Shown: positions 1 to 6,889 of the stretch, one piece after another
Layout: every line of letters starts with the position of its first letter
Numbering within the stretch: position 1 is the first letter of the stretch
Position numbers and translations under genes: made by a program
Notes under the pieces: generated by a model
The model's input: the letters and a program-made list of their open reading frames with translations, nothing else
What the model was told of the DNA's origin: nothing
The model's database searches: none
Assembly: GCA_018399795.1 (NCBI GenBank)
Contig: JAGYOC010000058.1
Span: 1 to 8,533 of the forward strand
Direction of reading: 5' to 3'
Origin: Dehalococcoidales bacterium
GTDB taxonomy: Bacteria > Chloroflexota > Dehalococcoidia > Dehalococcoidales > UBA5760
Length of the DNA: 8,533 nucleotides

Positions 1-347
1 GGTAGTCCCAGGCCATCAATGGTCATCACCTCGAAAGGTACTGTACGGAAGGCGATACTTATAGTATTTCGCTGTTTCATAACGCTGACCCGGAACCGGG
101 CCAGCCCGTGGATGCTGTAGGCGAAGTCCAGCTCCAGTTCATTGAAGAAGGTGTTTCTCTGTTCCGGAGTGGTGATATACTGGAATACCATCTCGATATC
201 CTGTGCGGTAACCGGGGGCAGGTCTTCCTGTATAACCAGTGCTCCGTCAATACGCAGAACCGGAGGGCTGGGGATCCTCAGGTGCAGGTCCGAGGCTTTT
301 TTATCAACAGTGAGTTTGAGTAACTCTGCTATTTGTTCTTCTTGCAT
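1..347 (-). CDS. pilT: Type IV pilus retraction ATPase PilT, N-terminal part (cut by window edge)
   Basis: PilT is a cytoplasmic hexameric ATPase that powers pilus disassembly and twitching motility. Only the first 115 codons are inside the window, so the Walker A/B and Asp/His boxes cannot be checked. The visible part carries the PilT N-terminal (PAS-like) signature: ASDLHL at residues 18-23, PPVLRIDG at 28-35 and ARFRV at 83-87, in the order and spacing usual for PilT, followed by the FRTVP segment near 100-104. The ATG at 347 is the first possible start after an in-frame TAA a few codons upstream, and a GGGGA stretch lies 7 nt before it. The neighbour upstream in transcription is the GGDEF/HD-GYP gene, whose stop is 116 bp away. 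PilB or GspE relatives are less likely because the protein starts directly with the PilT N-domain. The family call is confident; function rests on the unseen C-terminus. Confidence 0.92.
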   Translation of the reverse strand, partial: MQEEQIAELLKLTVDKKASDLHLRIPSPPVLRIDGALVIQEDLPPVTAQDIEMVFQYITTPEQRNTFFNELELDFAYSIHGLARFRVSVMKQRNTISIAFRTVPFEVMTIDGLGL

Positions 348-358
348 GGTACCATCCC

Positions 359-373
359 CATCGATTTACGATG
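359..373 (-). other. Small hairpin just upstream of the pilT ribosome-binding site
   Basis: CATCG, a five-base loop ATTTA, then CGATG form a perfect 5-bp stem. It ends against the GGGGA that probably serves as the pilT Shine-Dalgarno sequence. It is short enough to be chance, but it sits where a leader structure could affect translation start. Confidence 0.3.
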
Positions 374-412
374 CATTTATTTCCTGTCTTAATAATTTAC
401 AATATGTATGCG

Positions 413-429
413 CTGGGGTAAACCCCCAG
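413..429 (-). terminator. GC-rich hairpin between the c-di-GMP gene and pilT (weak terminator or leader stem)
   Basis: CTGGGG and CCCCAG form a 6-bp GC-rich stem with a 5-nt loop, about 35 nt after the stop of the GGDEF/HD-GYP gene. No U-run follows on the minus strand, so a classical intrinsic terminator is doubtful. It could weaken read-through into pilT, be part of the pilT leader, or protect an mRNA end. The rest of the gap (348-463) shows no convincing promoter; the best guess is a poor TTTACC/TAAATT pair with a 17-nt spacer. Confidence 0.35.
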
Positions 430-463
430 AAAGTATCTATTCCTCACCTCGTCGTATGTTGCT

Positions 464-2968
464 CTATCTTCTCTCCAGGCTTTTTGATGGCGTTGCCTCG
501 ATTATCTTGCAGAATATTTCCACCAGGCGGGGGTCAAATTGTGTTCCCGCGCAGTGCCTCAGTTCCTTTAGAGCATCCGATATCGATAGTTGCTTCCGGT
601 ATGGCCTCGGGGAGGTTATAGCGTCGAAGGCATCGGCAATGGCCAGGATACGGGATTCAAGCGGTATATTTTCGCCCTTGAGCCCGTTGGGGTAGCCGGA
701 ACCATCATAGCGCTCGTGGTGGTGCAGGATAACCGGTATGCAGTTTACCAGGTCGATGACATGTCTCAGTATCTCTATCCCCAGCCTGGGATGGGCGCGT
801 ATGATTTCCCACTCCTCGGAGTTGAGAGCCTCCTTTTTGTTGAGCGTGGCGTCTGGAATAGCTATTTTACCTACATCGTGCAACAGTCCGGCGGCGCGGA
901 TGGTGTCGATGATGTCTTTGGACAGTCCCAGTTTATCGGCCAGGGCCACCGCATATTCACTTACCTTTTTCGAATGGCCGTAGGTATAGTGATCCTTGGC
1001 ATCGACGGTAGCTGCCAGGGCGTAGATGATGCTCAGCGCCCTTGATTGTACCTCTTCATCGCTGCTTACGGGCAGGGTTTCGGAATCGCTTATCTCTGAG
1101 GAAAGGCAGGTTCGGTTCCTCCCCGATTTCTTGGCCCGGTAGAGTGCCGCATCTGCCCGGGAGATTATTTCCGTCTTGGTGACGCCGTCGATTGGCCAGC
1201 ACCCAATACCCAGGCTGGCGGTTATCGGTGTGGCCCTCGAGCTGGTCTTGGATGCTATCGTCTTTCTGATTCTTTCCGCAACCTTATAGGCGTCCTTCAG
1301 CTTGGCCTCGGGCAGGATGATGGCGAATTCTTCTCCGCCGTAGCGAAAGGCGGTGTCCAGGCTTCGAATCGATGATACGATGGACATCGAAATACGGCGC
1401 AGGATTTCGTCTCCGGCCAGGTGGCCGTGGATATCGTTGTACGCCTTGAAAAGGTCTATATCCAGCATTATCAGGGAGAAGGTGGTGCCATAGCGGGAGC
1501 CGCGGGCAATCTCCTGGTCGATGCGCTCGTGGAACTGGCGGTGGTTGTATAGCTTGGTGAGGCCGTCGGTGTTTGCCATTACCACTGCCTGGGAGTATAG
1601 CTGGGCGTTATTGATGATGGCGCCGGTCTGCTCGGCCATGTTCATAGCCAGTTCCAGGTCTTCATGGGAGTAGATGGTGCCGGACTCCTTTTTACCCAGC
1701 GCAAGTATGCCGATCAATCTGCCCTGGTTCTTGATGGGACAAAGCACTCCCAGGCCGGATTTTACTACCTGCCTTTTTTCGACCTCCCATAACCCCTTGA
1801 ACTTGGGTATGTTTTCTATGGGTGCCAGGTTAAGTGGTTCGTTTTCCTGGTGCAGCCAGGTTACGATGGGGTTATCTATTTTGAAACTGATATCGTCCGT
1901 CTCGCCCTCTGAACCTGGATAGATGAATCTGGATATGAAATCCCCGCTGTTGAAGTCCTGTATCATCAACCTGGCCTGATCGAGGTGCAGCGCTCTGGTT
2001 ATCGTGCTCAGCATTTCCTCGGCCAGCTCTCCCAGGTTGATAACGCTGCCCATTCTCTTGCTGAAGTCGAGTACCTCGCGGCGTGGTTTGTAATTTTTAC
2101 GGTGAAAAACGCGGTCCAGTCTGTCTTCCAGCCGGTGCATCATCGGTCTTGCTATTAAAGTCAGGAGAATAACCAGCGCGGTAACGCGCAGAACAAGTAC
2201 CCATGTTGTATCCGTTGGGAAGATAGTCTGCCAGAGATAAAGCGAGCCGGCGCATATTCCACCGATAGAGGTTGCGACTATGCTGTAGCCTAACACCCGC
2301 TTGGCTACAAACCTTATGTTAAGTAGCTGGTAGCGCATAATGGCGTAGGTTATTATCGATGCGTTGGTGAGGTTGCCGATATGGTCGATGGATAGCCCGG
2401 CTATCGGCGGCGTCAGGTTGGTAATATAACTGGTTATGGTAACTATTCCTGAACCCATCAAGAGATATAACGTGCGGTTGCGGTCGTTGGGGTCAGGAGA
2501 TCTCTGGTAGTGTCTGGCCAGAGTGAACATCGAGCTGATAAGGAAGACGGCGCTGATGGCCCCTACGATGTAGATAGAAAGGCCGAGGTCATGGTAGAGG
2601 ACCCCGTTAATTACGTAGGCATACTTGACGATGTAACCGTTTAAGCCGAGCGCTAGAACAGCGAATACCGCGATATAACCCAGATATGTGCCTATACCGC
2701 TGGACCTGTTGTCGTAGGTTCGCACAAAGTGGAAATAGCTGACCACTGTCCAGACCAGGGCGGCTACCAGGAGTTCGTTCCACAGCAGGGCATACTCCGG
2801 GTAAAGGTTCAGGTGCAGCATGAAGGAGGTAAAGCTCCAGGCGCCGGATGCAACAAGAAACCGGGCGAAGGCCCGGTTTACTCGTGTCCCGTCCTGCCTT
2901 AGAGCCAGAATGGCCAGAATGGTAAATGCTACAAAGCTTACCAGGGGTATTGCAGTCCATATGCTCAA
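464..2968 (-). CDS. Membrane sensor with GAF, GGDEF and HD-GYP domains (possible bifunctional c-di-GMP synthase/hydrolase)
   Basis: This 834-residue protein would both make and break the second messenger cyclic-di-GMP at the membrane. Residues 1-275 hold about eight hydrophobic segments resembling the seven-TM N-terminus of histidine kinases, including the YQLLNIRFVAKRVLG region near 213-227. A GAF-like domain spans about 300-455. The GGDEF domain (about 463-620) has metal-binding Asp in LDIDLFK (502-508), an intact active-site GGEEF (544-548), and an RSLD inhibitory I-site (535-538) exactly five residues before it. The HD-GYP domain (about 640-825) has HD at 697-698 in LLHDVGK, HHHE at 749-752 and DGSGYP ending at 760, so both catalytic domains look complete. 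The start is a TTG with GAGGG 8 nt upstream; no ATG fits in frame. It has its own promoter, so it probably forms a separate transcription unit from the ketosynthase gene. The sensed signal is unknown, and net activity cannot be told from sequence. Confidence 0.94.
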   Translation of the reverse strand: MSIWTAIPLVSFVAFTILAILALRQDGTRVNRAFARFLVASGAWSFTSFMLHLNLYPEYALLWNELLVAALVWTVVSYFHFVRTYDNRSSGIGTYLGYIAVFAVLALGLNGYIVKYAYVINGVLYHDLGLSIYIVGAISAVFLISSMFTLARHYQRSPDPNDRNRTLYLLMGSGIVTITSYITNLTPPIAGLSIDHIGNLTNASIITYAIMRYQLLNIRFVAKRVLGYSIVATSIGGICAGSLYLWQTIFPTDTTWVLVLRVTALVILLTLIARPMMHRLEDRLDRVFHRKNYKPRREVLDFSKRMGSVINLGELAEEMLSTITRALHLDQARLMIQDFNSGDFISRFIYPGSEGETDDISFKIDNPIVTWLHQENEPLNLAPIENIPKFKGLWEVEKRQVVKSGLGVLCPIKNQGRLIGILALGKKESGTIYSHEDLELAMNMAEQTGAIINNAQLYSQAVVMANTDGLTKLYNHRQFHERIDQEIARGSRYGTTFSLIMLDIDLFKAYNDIHGHLAGDEILRRISMSIVSSIRSLDTAFRYGGEEFAIILPEAKLKDAYKVAERIRKTIASKTSSRATPITASLGIGCWPIDGVTKTEIISRADAALYRAKKSGRNRTCLSSEISDSETLPVSSDEEVQSRALSIIYALAATVDAKDHYTYGHSKKVSEYAVALADKLGLSKDIIDTIRAAGLLHDVGKIAIPDATLNKKEALNSEEWEIIRAHPRLGIEILRHVIDLVNCIPVILHHHERYDGSGYPNGLKGENIPLESRILAIADAFDAITSPRPYRKQLSISDALKELRHCAGTQFDPRLVEIFCKIIEATPSKSLERR

Positions 2969-2976
2969 TTGACAAT

Positions 2977-2981
2977 CCCTC
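2977..2981 (-). promoter_or_regulatory. Ribosome-binding site that fixes the TTG start
   Basis: GAGGG lies 8 nt before the TTG at 2968 and supports this unusual start codon. The reading frame has no ATG before the first predicted membrane helix, and the helix would be shortened by later starts. The site overlaps the proximal copy of the 12-bp inverted repeat. Confidence 0.7.
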
Positions 2982-3029
2982 GCCGGTGATAGCGGTCTTA
3001 TGGACCAGCATAATAAGTTATTGTTAAAA

Positions 3030-3058
3030 ATTATGCCCTATGGTACCGGGATTGTCAA
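3030..3058 (-). promoter_or_regulatory. Sigma-70-type promoter of the GGDEF/HD-GYP gene
   Basis: On the minus strand a perfect TTGACA (-35, 3053-3058) is separated by 17 nt from CATAAT (-10, 3030-3035), one mismatch from consensus. Transcription would start near 3023, giving a leader of about 55 nt. The -35 box lies inside the distal arm of the 12-bp inverted repeat, so a repressor binding there could block RNA polymerase. Confidence 0.7.
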
Positions 3059-3113
3059 TGAGGTTGTTACAGGATTTGCCAATTCCGTTGAATTCTGGTA
3101 AGGTGTGAACCCT

Positions 3114-4376
3114 TTATTCCTTGTACCGGCGAAAAATCAGCGTTGAGTTGTGGCCTCCGAACCCGAAGGAATTCGATACCGCCGTTTCTACCCGTGCATT
3201 GCGGGCTGCGCCCGGAATGTAGTCGAGGTCGCACTCCGGGTCGGGCTGGGTGAGGTTTATGGTCGGCGGTATAACCCCGTTATTGATGGCGAGCACGCAT
3301 ATCAGGGCTTCGAGGCTTCCGGAGGCTCCCAGGAGGTGGCCGGTCATTGACTTGCTGCCGGAGACCGGGATGCGGTAGGCATGTTCACCGAGTACGCTTT
3401 TCATCGCCCTTGTTTCGGCACGGTCATTGAGCATCGTTGCCGTACCGTGCGCATTGATATAGTCGATTTCGCTGGGTTCAACGGCTGCGTTTTGCATTGC
3501 CAGTCTCATGGCGCGGGCCGCGCCTTCACCCTCGGGCGATGGCTGAGTGAGGTGGAAGGCATCGCTGGTGGCACCGTAGCCGATCACTTCTGCCAGAATG
3601 GGGACGCCTCTGTTCAGGGCATAGTGTTCTTCCTCCAGTACCATAATGGCCGCGCCTTCACCGAGGACAAATCCGTCCCGTCCAGCATCGAAAGGACAGC
3701 AGGCGGTCTCCGGGCCGTTGTTTTTGGTTGATAAGGCCCGGCACGAGTTGAACGCGGCCAGGATAATGGGCATTATCGGTGCCTCGGCGCCGCCGGTTAT
3801 CATAACGCGGGCGCCTCCTCCCCTGATTATCTGGTATGCCTGGCCGATGGCATCGGTGCCACTGGAGCATGCTGAAGAAGGAGAATAGTTAATCCCCCTG
3901 GTTCCCAGGGTAAGTGATACCTGCACCGGTGCGGCATCTCCGGACATTGTCGGGGCGAGTACCGGGCTGACCCGGTCGGGGCCAAGTTCGTCGAGCACCC
4001 TGAACTGGGTACATATCTGGAGAAGTCCGCAGATACTGTCGCCGATGATAACACCGGTTTCTTCGGCATCCCCGTTGTTGAGCTGCAGGCGAGATGATTC
4101 TGCGGCCTGGAGGCTGGCCGCTACGGCAAACTGGGTAAAGCGGTCCATACGCCCTGCTTCCTTGGGGCTGACATACTCCACAGGGTCAAATCCTCTGACC
4201 TCGGCGGCATATCTGGTTTTGAATCCGTCGGTATCGAAACTGGTGATGCTGCCGATGCCGGACTTGCCGGAAATCATTGCCTGCCAGGACTCTTCGGTGG
4301 TAAGTCCTACCGGGCTTATCATCCCCAGGCCGGTGACGACAACACGATTGTATTTCCTGTTTATGCTGTTGTTCAT
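3114..4376 (-). CDS. FabF-like beta-ketoacyl-ACP synthase (KAS II type)
   Basis: The family condenses an acyl group held on the active-site cysteine with malonyl-ACP, releasing CO2 and lengthening the chain by two carbons in the cytoplasm. At 420 residues the protein has normal family length. The catalytic set is complete: Cys170 in SACSSGTD, His310 in NAHGTAT, Lys342 in SKSMTGH and His347, with the same spacings (140, 32, 5) as E. coli FabF Cys163/His303/Lys335/His340. The C-terminal glycine-rich FGFGGHN is at 404-410. An active-site-neighbouring loop that is usually rich in G and S (GIGSGIGG type) reads IIGDSICGLLQ here (about 110-120), which points to a divergent branch. The ATG at 4376 has AGAGG 8 nt upstream. 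It follows the GH3 gene by 51 bp with no terminator between, so it is probably the last gene of a three-gene operon. No ACP or other fab gene is in view, so a housekeeping role is uncertain and the symbol is withheld. Confidence 0.9.
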   Translation of the reverse strand: MNNSINRKYNRVVVTGLGMISPVGLTTEESWQAMISGKSGIGSITSFDTDGFKTRYAAEVRGFDPVEYVSPKEAGRMDRFTQFAVAASLQAAESSRLQLNNGDAEETGVIIGDSICGLLQICTQFRVLDELGPDRVSPVLAPTMSGDAAPVQVSLTLGTRGINYSPSSACSSGTDAIGQAYQIIRGGGARVMITGGAEAPIMPIILAAFNSCRALSTKNNGPETACCPFDAGRDGFVLGEGAAIMVLEEEHYALNRGVPILAEVIGYGATSDAFHLTQPSPEGEGAARAMRLAMQNAAVEPSEIDYINAHGTATMLNDRAETRAMKSVLGEHAYRIPVSGSKSMTGHLLGASGSLEALICVLAINNGVIPPTINLTQPDPECDLDYIPGAARNARVETAVSNSFGFGGHNSTLIFRRYKE

Positions 4377-4427
4377 CCTGATTACCTCTTCTTTATATAC
4401 TTGTTAATAGCTGCAGGACTGCTAATA

Positions 4428-6134
4428 TCACCGGTTGATTTTTGTTGTTTCCGCTTTACGCTGACGCCTGCGGCTCCTGCTCTCGCGCTGGTATTTTTTA
4501 ACCATTTCTTCATATTCGGCTTCTTCGGATACGGGAGCTGCCGCGGGTCCCTGAACCAGTGAATCGATAACGCTATCGGACAGGTTGATATGGGGAGGTT
4601 TGAGGTGGGCCAGGTCGGCACCGGCAGCCTGCTGTCTCAGCATATAGCTTTTGAAACTGTTTTCCGGTAGCAGCGTTACCTCCAGGGGCCTCAGGCCGAT
4701 GAAGGTCTCCAGGTCCGCATAGGGGCCGTCCAGTTTTTTCAGCTCCTCGTGAACGGATGAGGCGACCTCTTCATCGGAGCGGTACCCGTCCTCTCTGAGC
4801 TCCAGGTACAGGTGTAGTACGGGCTTATCTCTCAGTTCCTTGCGTATTGTCCAGTCCTCATAGTCGATGCCGGTATTCTCTATCGCCTGCCAGATAACCT
4901 TTTCGGTGAGCCGGGTGAAGCCGGCGATATCGATCATGTCATCGACACGGGAACGGAATTCCATCTGGGGGATATCGATATCCAGCTTTTCGTTGCGCAG
5001 CGAGGTGATGTGAATCATATCGCCGAGCTTGTAGCGGACGAAGGGTCCACCATGAAAGCTGGTGATAACCAGTTCGTAGTTCTGGCCTGCTTTGACCTCA
5101 TCCAGGAGCACCGTTTCCGGCCGGTAGTAGGGGTCTGCCTTGGCCTTCAGGCTTTCCTCTTCGGGGATGAACTCGAAGAAGTTGCTCTGGGGTACGAAGC
5201 TCAATCCCTGGTAGTCCCATGTCTGGATTGCCATTATGATGCCCTCGGTGCCGCCGTAGACGTCAAGGGGGTATCTGCCCCACATCTCCTTGATTCTTTC
5301 CCGGAACACGGAGCTGTCCGAGCCGGCGCCTATCAACCCCTTTAGTTTCCAGACGTCACGGGGCAGCATCGGCCGTCTTGCTATCTTGCTTTTCAATAGA
5401 CCCTTGAGCAGACGGAAAAGTGTTTTCGGTCTCCTCATAAGGGGCTTCAGGTCGATGTTGCCGTTTCCCTCGCTGAACTTTTCACCGAGAGCTACTATCA
5501 CGCTGGAAAGGGCGAAGAAAAGGTCCACTCCCTCCGATAGCGCGAGCTGAAAGCCCAGGCGTATCCTGTCCTCGAAGGACATGCCCTCCACTGACTTGAC
5601 CGGCGGCAGAAAATCGAATACCTCGTTGGGCGCATAGTGTATCAGGGAACCGGTGGTGTATGGTGGTGGGGCCAGCGCATAGAGAAACTTGTCGTTCCTG
5701 CGGTAGGCGATTTCGCCCTTTTCATTGCAGCTCGCGAAGGCGAGGCAGGCAAACAGCAGCGACCTCACCTCCTCGAACTGGCGGCTGGTAATGGGTGCCC
5801 ATTTGAAGGCGTATTCACCGGACCTGCCCGAGGTATGCTGCCAGAAGAGAGGTTTGGCCGGCAGGGCGTTTTCGTTCTTGGTGAGAAGGAAGGGCTCGTA
5901 GTCGGCATAGGTTGTCAGTGGGACTTCTTCCCGGAACTCCTCTACGGTAGAAGGGTTGGCCCGCTTCATAATGCTGTTGCCCAGCCGGCACTTTTTCAGA
6001 AGGCCGATCTGTTCCAGCAGAAGCCGCCGCTGGATGGTCATACATTCCTGAAGGCTCAGGTCTATAAACCCGCAGCAACGCTGCCATAGCTCGTCGTTTT
6101 TGCCCTGTACTATCATCTCTGCTTCCTTACTCAT
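4428..6134 (-). CDS. GH3-family acyl-adenylate-forming enzyme
   Basis: Plant GH3 proteins activate carboxylic acids with ATP and join the acyl group to an amino acid; bacterial members are mostly uncharacterised. The 568-residue protein shows the adenylation signatures in order: a phosphate-binding loop QHTSGRSGEYAFKW at 99-112, the acidic YGGTEG at 293-298, and VRYKLGD at 366-372. The hinge region FRSRVDDMIDIAG (393-405) and a C-terminal lid (about 405-520) with GADLAHLKPPHI (505-516) follow. The tail from about 527 is unusual: an Ala/Pro/Glu stretch followed by an Arg-rich end (about 550-560), probably disordered. The start is set by a strong GGAGG 7 nt before ATG. It lies 20 bp after the methyltransferase gene and 51 bp before the ketosynthase gene, suggesting one transcript. 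It likely supplies or consumes an activated acyl chain, but the substrate and acceptor (amino acid, thiol or ACP) cannot be inferred. No CoA-ligase subfamily fits better. Confidence 0.85.
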   Translation of the reverse strand: MSKEAEMIVQGKNDELWQRCCGFIDLSLQECMTIQRRLLLEQIGLLKKCRLGNSIMKRANPSTVEEFREEVPLTTYADYEPFLLTKNENALPAKPLFWQHTSGRSGEYAFKWAPITSRQFEEVRSLLFACLAFASCNEKGEIAYRRNDKFLYALAPPPYTTGSLIHYAPNEVFDFLPPVKSVEGMSFEDRIRLGFQLALSEGVDLFFALSSVIVALGEKFSEGNGNIDLKPLMRRPKTLFRLLKGLLKSKIARRPMLPRDVWKLKGLIGAGSDSSVFRERIKEMWGRYPLDVYGGTEGIIMAIQTWDYQGLSFVPQSNFFEFIPEEESLKAKADPYYRPETVLLDEVKAGQNYELVITSFHGGPFVRYKLGDMIHITSLRNEKLDIDIPQMEFRSRVDDMIDIAGFTRLTEKVIWQAIENTGIDYEDWTIRKELRDKPVLHLYLELREDGYRSDEEVASSVHEELKKLDGPYADLETFIGLRPLEVTLLPENSFKSYMLRQQAAGADLAHLKPPHINLSDSVIDSLVQGPAAAPVSEEAEYEEMVKKYQRESRSRRRQRKAETTKINR

Positions 6135-6154
6135 TGTTCAACCTCCGTGATTCC

Positions 6155-6730
6155 TTAATTTGATTCCGCTTTCTTCAGCGATCGCAGGAAGGTGTTTATG
6201 CTCCTGCGGTTGGGAATTAACATCGGTGTCCGGTGGCGGTATTTCTCGTAGCCTTCAAACATCCTGCCGAAAATATAACGGTCCTGGATAAATATGAGCA
6301 GGATATCGAGACCGATAAAGACTGGCGCGGCGATTAGCATCAGCCTGGAATTCGATACCGGTATCAGGGAGAGCATCATGATGGTAAACCAGATTACTCC
6401 CGGGTGGCGGGTGAGGGAATAGGGGCCGGTGGTTATCAGCCTGTCGCCGGTACCGGCTTTCAGGTATGTCTTGCGGAAGGGAATTCCGATGAAAAGCGAG
6501 TGTATCAATAGCGGCAGGGAAAATGCCAGCATTCCCCAGCCCAGCCAGATGAGCCACGGCGGCACTGTTATTTTATCTGCCGAGAGGCATATCATAATAA
6601 CGGCATAAATTATGAGGCCGCTTCCCGATATCCATACCACCGGTTTCACCCGGCGTATTCGCTTTAGCGAGACCAGGTCGAAGAGGTGTATCAATATGAA
6701 TCCGGTTATTCCCAGTCCTATGTAGAGCAT
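6155..6730 (-). CDS. Membrane methyltransferase of the isoprenylcysteine carboxyl methyltransferase (ICMT/PEMT-like) family
   Basis: This 191-residue integral membrane protein has about five hydrophobic segments (roughly 2-19, 32-50, 57-82, 112-125 and 129-149). It carries the family signature for S-adenosylmethionine binding: TGPYSLTRHPGVIW at 101-114 and, after the last helix, FEGYEKYRHRTPMLIP at 158-173 with the conserved E-x-Y-x-x-Y pattern. Family members methylate carboxylates, phospholipid head groups or other membrane-associated small molecules, and bacterial targets are seldom known. The ATG at 6730 has an AGGGA about 7 nt upstream. It is first of the apparent operon with the GH3 and ketosynthase genes (20 bp to the next start), so methylation of an acyl acid, acyl conjugate or lipid made by them is a reasonable but unproven inference. 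The basic C-terminus (about 175-187) is probably cytoplasmic. Confidence 0.84.
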   Translation of the reverse strand: MLYIGLGITGFILIHLFDLVSLKRIRRVKPVVWISGSGLIIYAVIMICLSADKITVPPWLIWLGWGMLAFSLPLLIHSLFIGIPFRKTYLKAGTGDRLITTGPYSLTRHPGVIWFTIMMLSLIPVSNSRLMLIAAPVFIGLDILLIFIQDRYIFGRMFEGYEKYRHRTPMLIPNRRSINTFLRSLKKAESN

Positions 6731-6798
6731 TGTCCCTTCCCTTTTTAATGTCTGTACTGATTACTATTGCAGACAATCGTATAGATGGGAAGGTATCC

Positions 6799-6824
6799 TG
6801 TTCTAGAACAATGTTCTATTGAAC
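6799..6824. promoter_or_regulatory. Overlapping GTTC/GAAC palindromes, candidate operator of the acyl operon
   Basis: Three nested dyads share half-sites: TGTTCTAGAACA (6799-6810, perfect 12 bp), TAGAACAATGTTCTA (6804-6818, perfect around one central base) and GTTCTATTGAAC (6813-6824, imperfect). They lie about 70-95 bp upstream of the methyltransferase start. The only promoter-like element nearby is a TATACG at 6778-6783 without a good -35, whose -35 would fall beside the dyads. The pattern suggests cooperative binding of a dimeric regulator. The regulator is unknown. Confidence 0.55.
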
Positions 6825-6837
6825 CTGAAACCAATAA

Positions 6838-6871
6838 AAAAACCCTCTCCTTGTTCAAGGAGAGGGTTTTT
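6838..6871 (-). terminator. Strong intrinsic terminator of the winged-helix/RHH operon, possibly bidirectional
   Basis: A 16-bp perfect stem (6838-6853 with 6856-6871) has a GC-rich core CCCTCTCC/GGAGAGGG and a short loop. On the minus strand the stem runs into a T-run, as expected for a rho-independent terminator 40 nt after the RHH-like gene. Because the stem base is A/T-paired, the plus-strand reading also ends in Ts, so it could act in both directions. It separates the regulator operon from the acyl operon. Confidence 0.9.
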
Positions 6872-6889
6872 GAAACCCGCTTTTTTGAC

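Larger units (their letters stand above)
2968..3059. repeat. 12-bp inverted repeat (2968-2979 and 3048-3059) across the c-di-GMP gene promoter
   Basis: ATTGACAATCCC at 2968-2979 is repeated exactly, in inverted orientation, at 3048-3059. Each copy contains the near-palindrome ATTG-W-CAAT. The distal copy covers the -35 box; the proximal copy covers the Shine-Dalgarno and first base of the TTG start codon. This arrangement is typical of paired operator sites, but no binding protein can be named. Confidence 0.5.

Noticed and set aside
348..463. A c-di-GMP riboswitch (GEMM type) in the pilT leader
   Set aside because: The context is attractive, but the conserved core words and the two long paired helices of the GEMM-I aptamer are absent; only short simple hairpins are seen.
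142..621. Plus-strand open frame of about 159 codons
   Set aside because: It runs antisense across pilT and the HD-GYP end, shows no family motif and no ribosome-binding site, and the minus-strand genes explain the region.
3079..3097. Intrinsic terminator after the ketosynthase gene
   Set aside because: AATTC-CGTT-GAATT gives only a 5-bp A/T-rich stem, and no U-run follows in the transcript, so it was not annotated.
5637..6089. Plus-strand open frame of about 150 codons inside the GH3 gene
   Set aside because: It is fully antisense to a well-supported enzyme gene and has a composition typical of a reverse-frame shadow.
6799..6824. A LexA/SOS box
   Set aside because: Gram-positive-type LexA sites need GAAC-N4-GTTC. 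Here the GAAC-to-GTTC spacing is 3, the other pairs are in the opposite order, and no DNA-repair gene is nearby.
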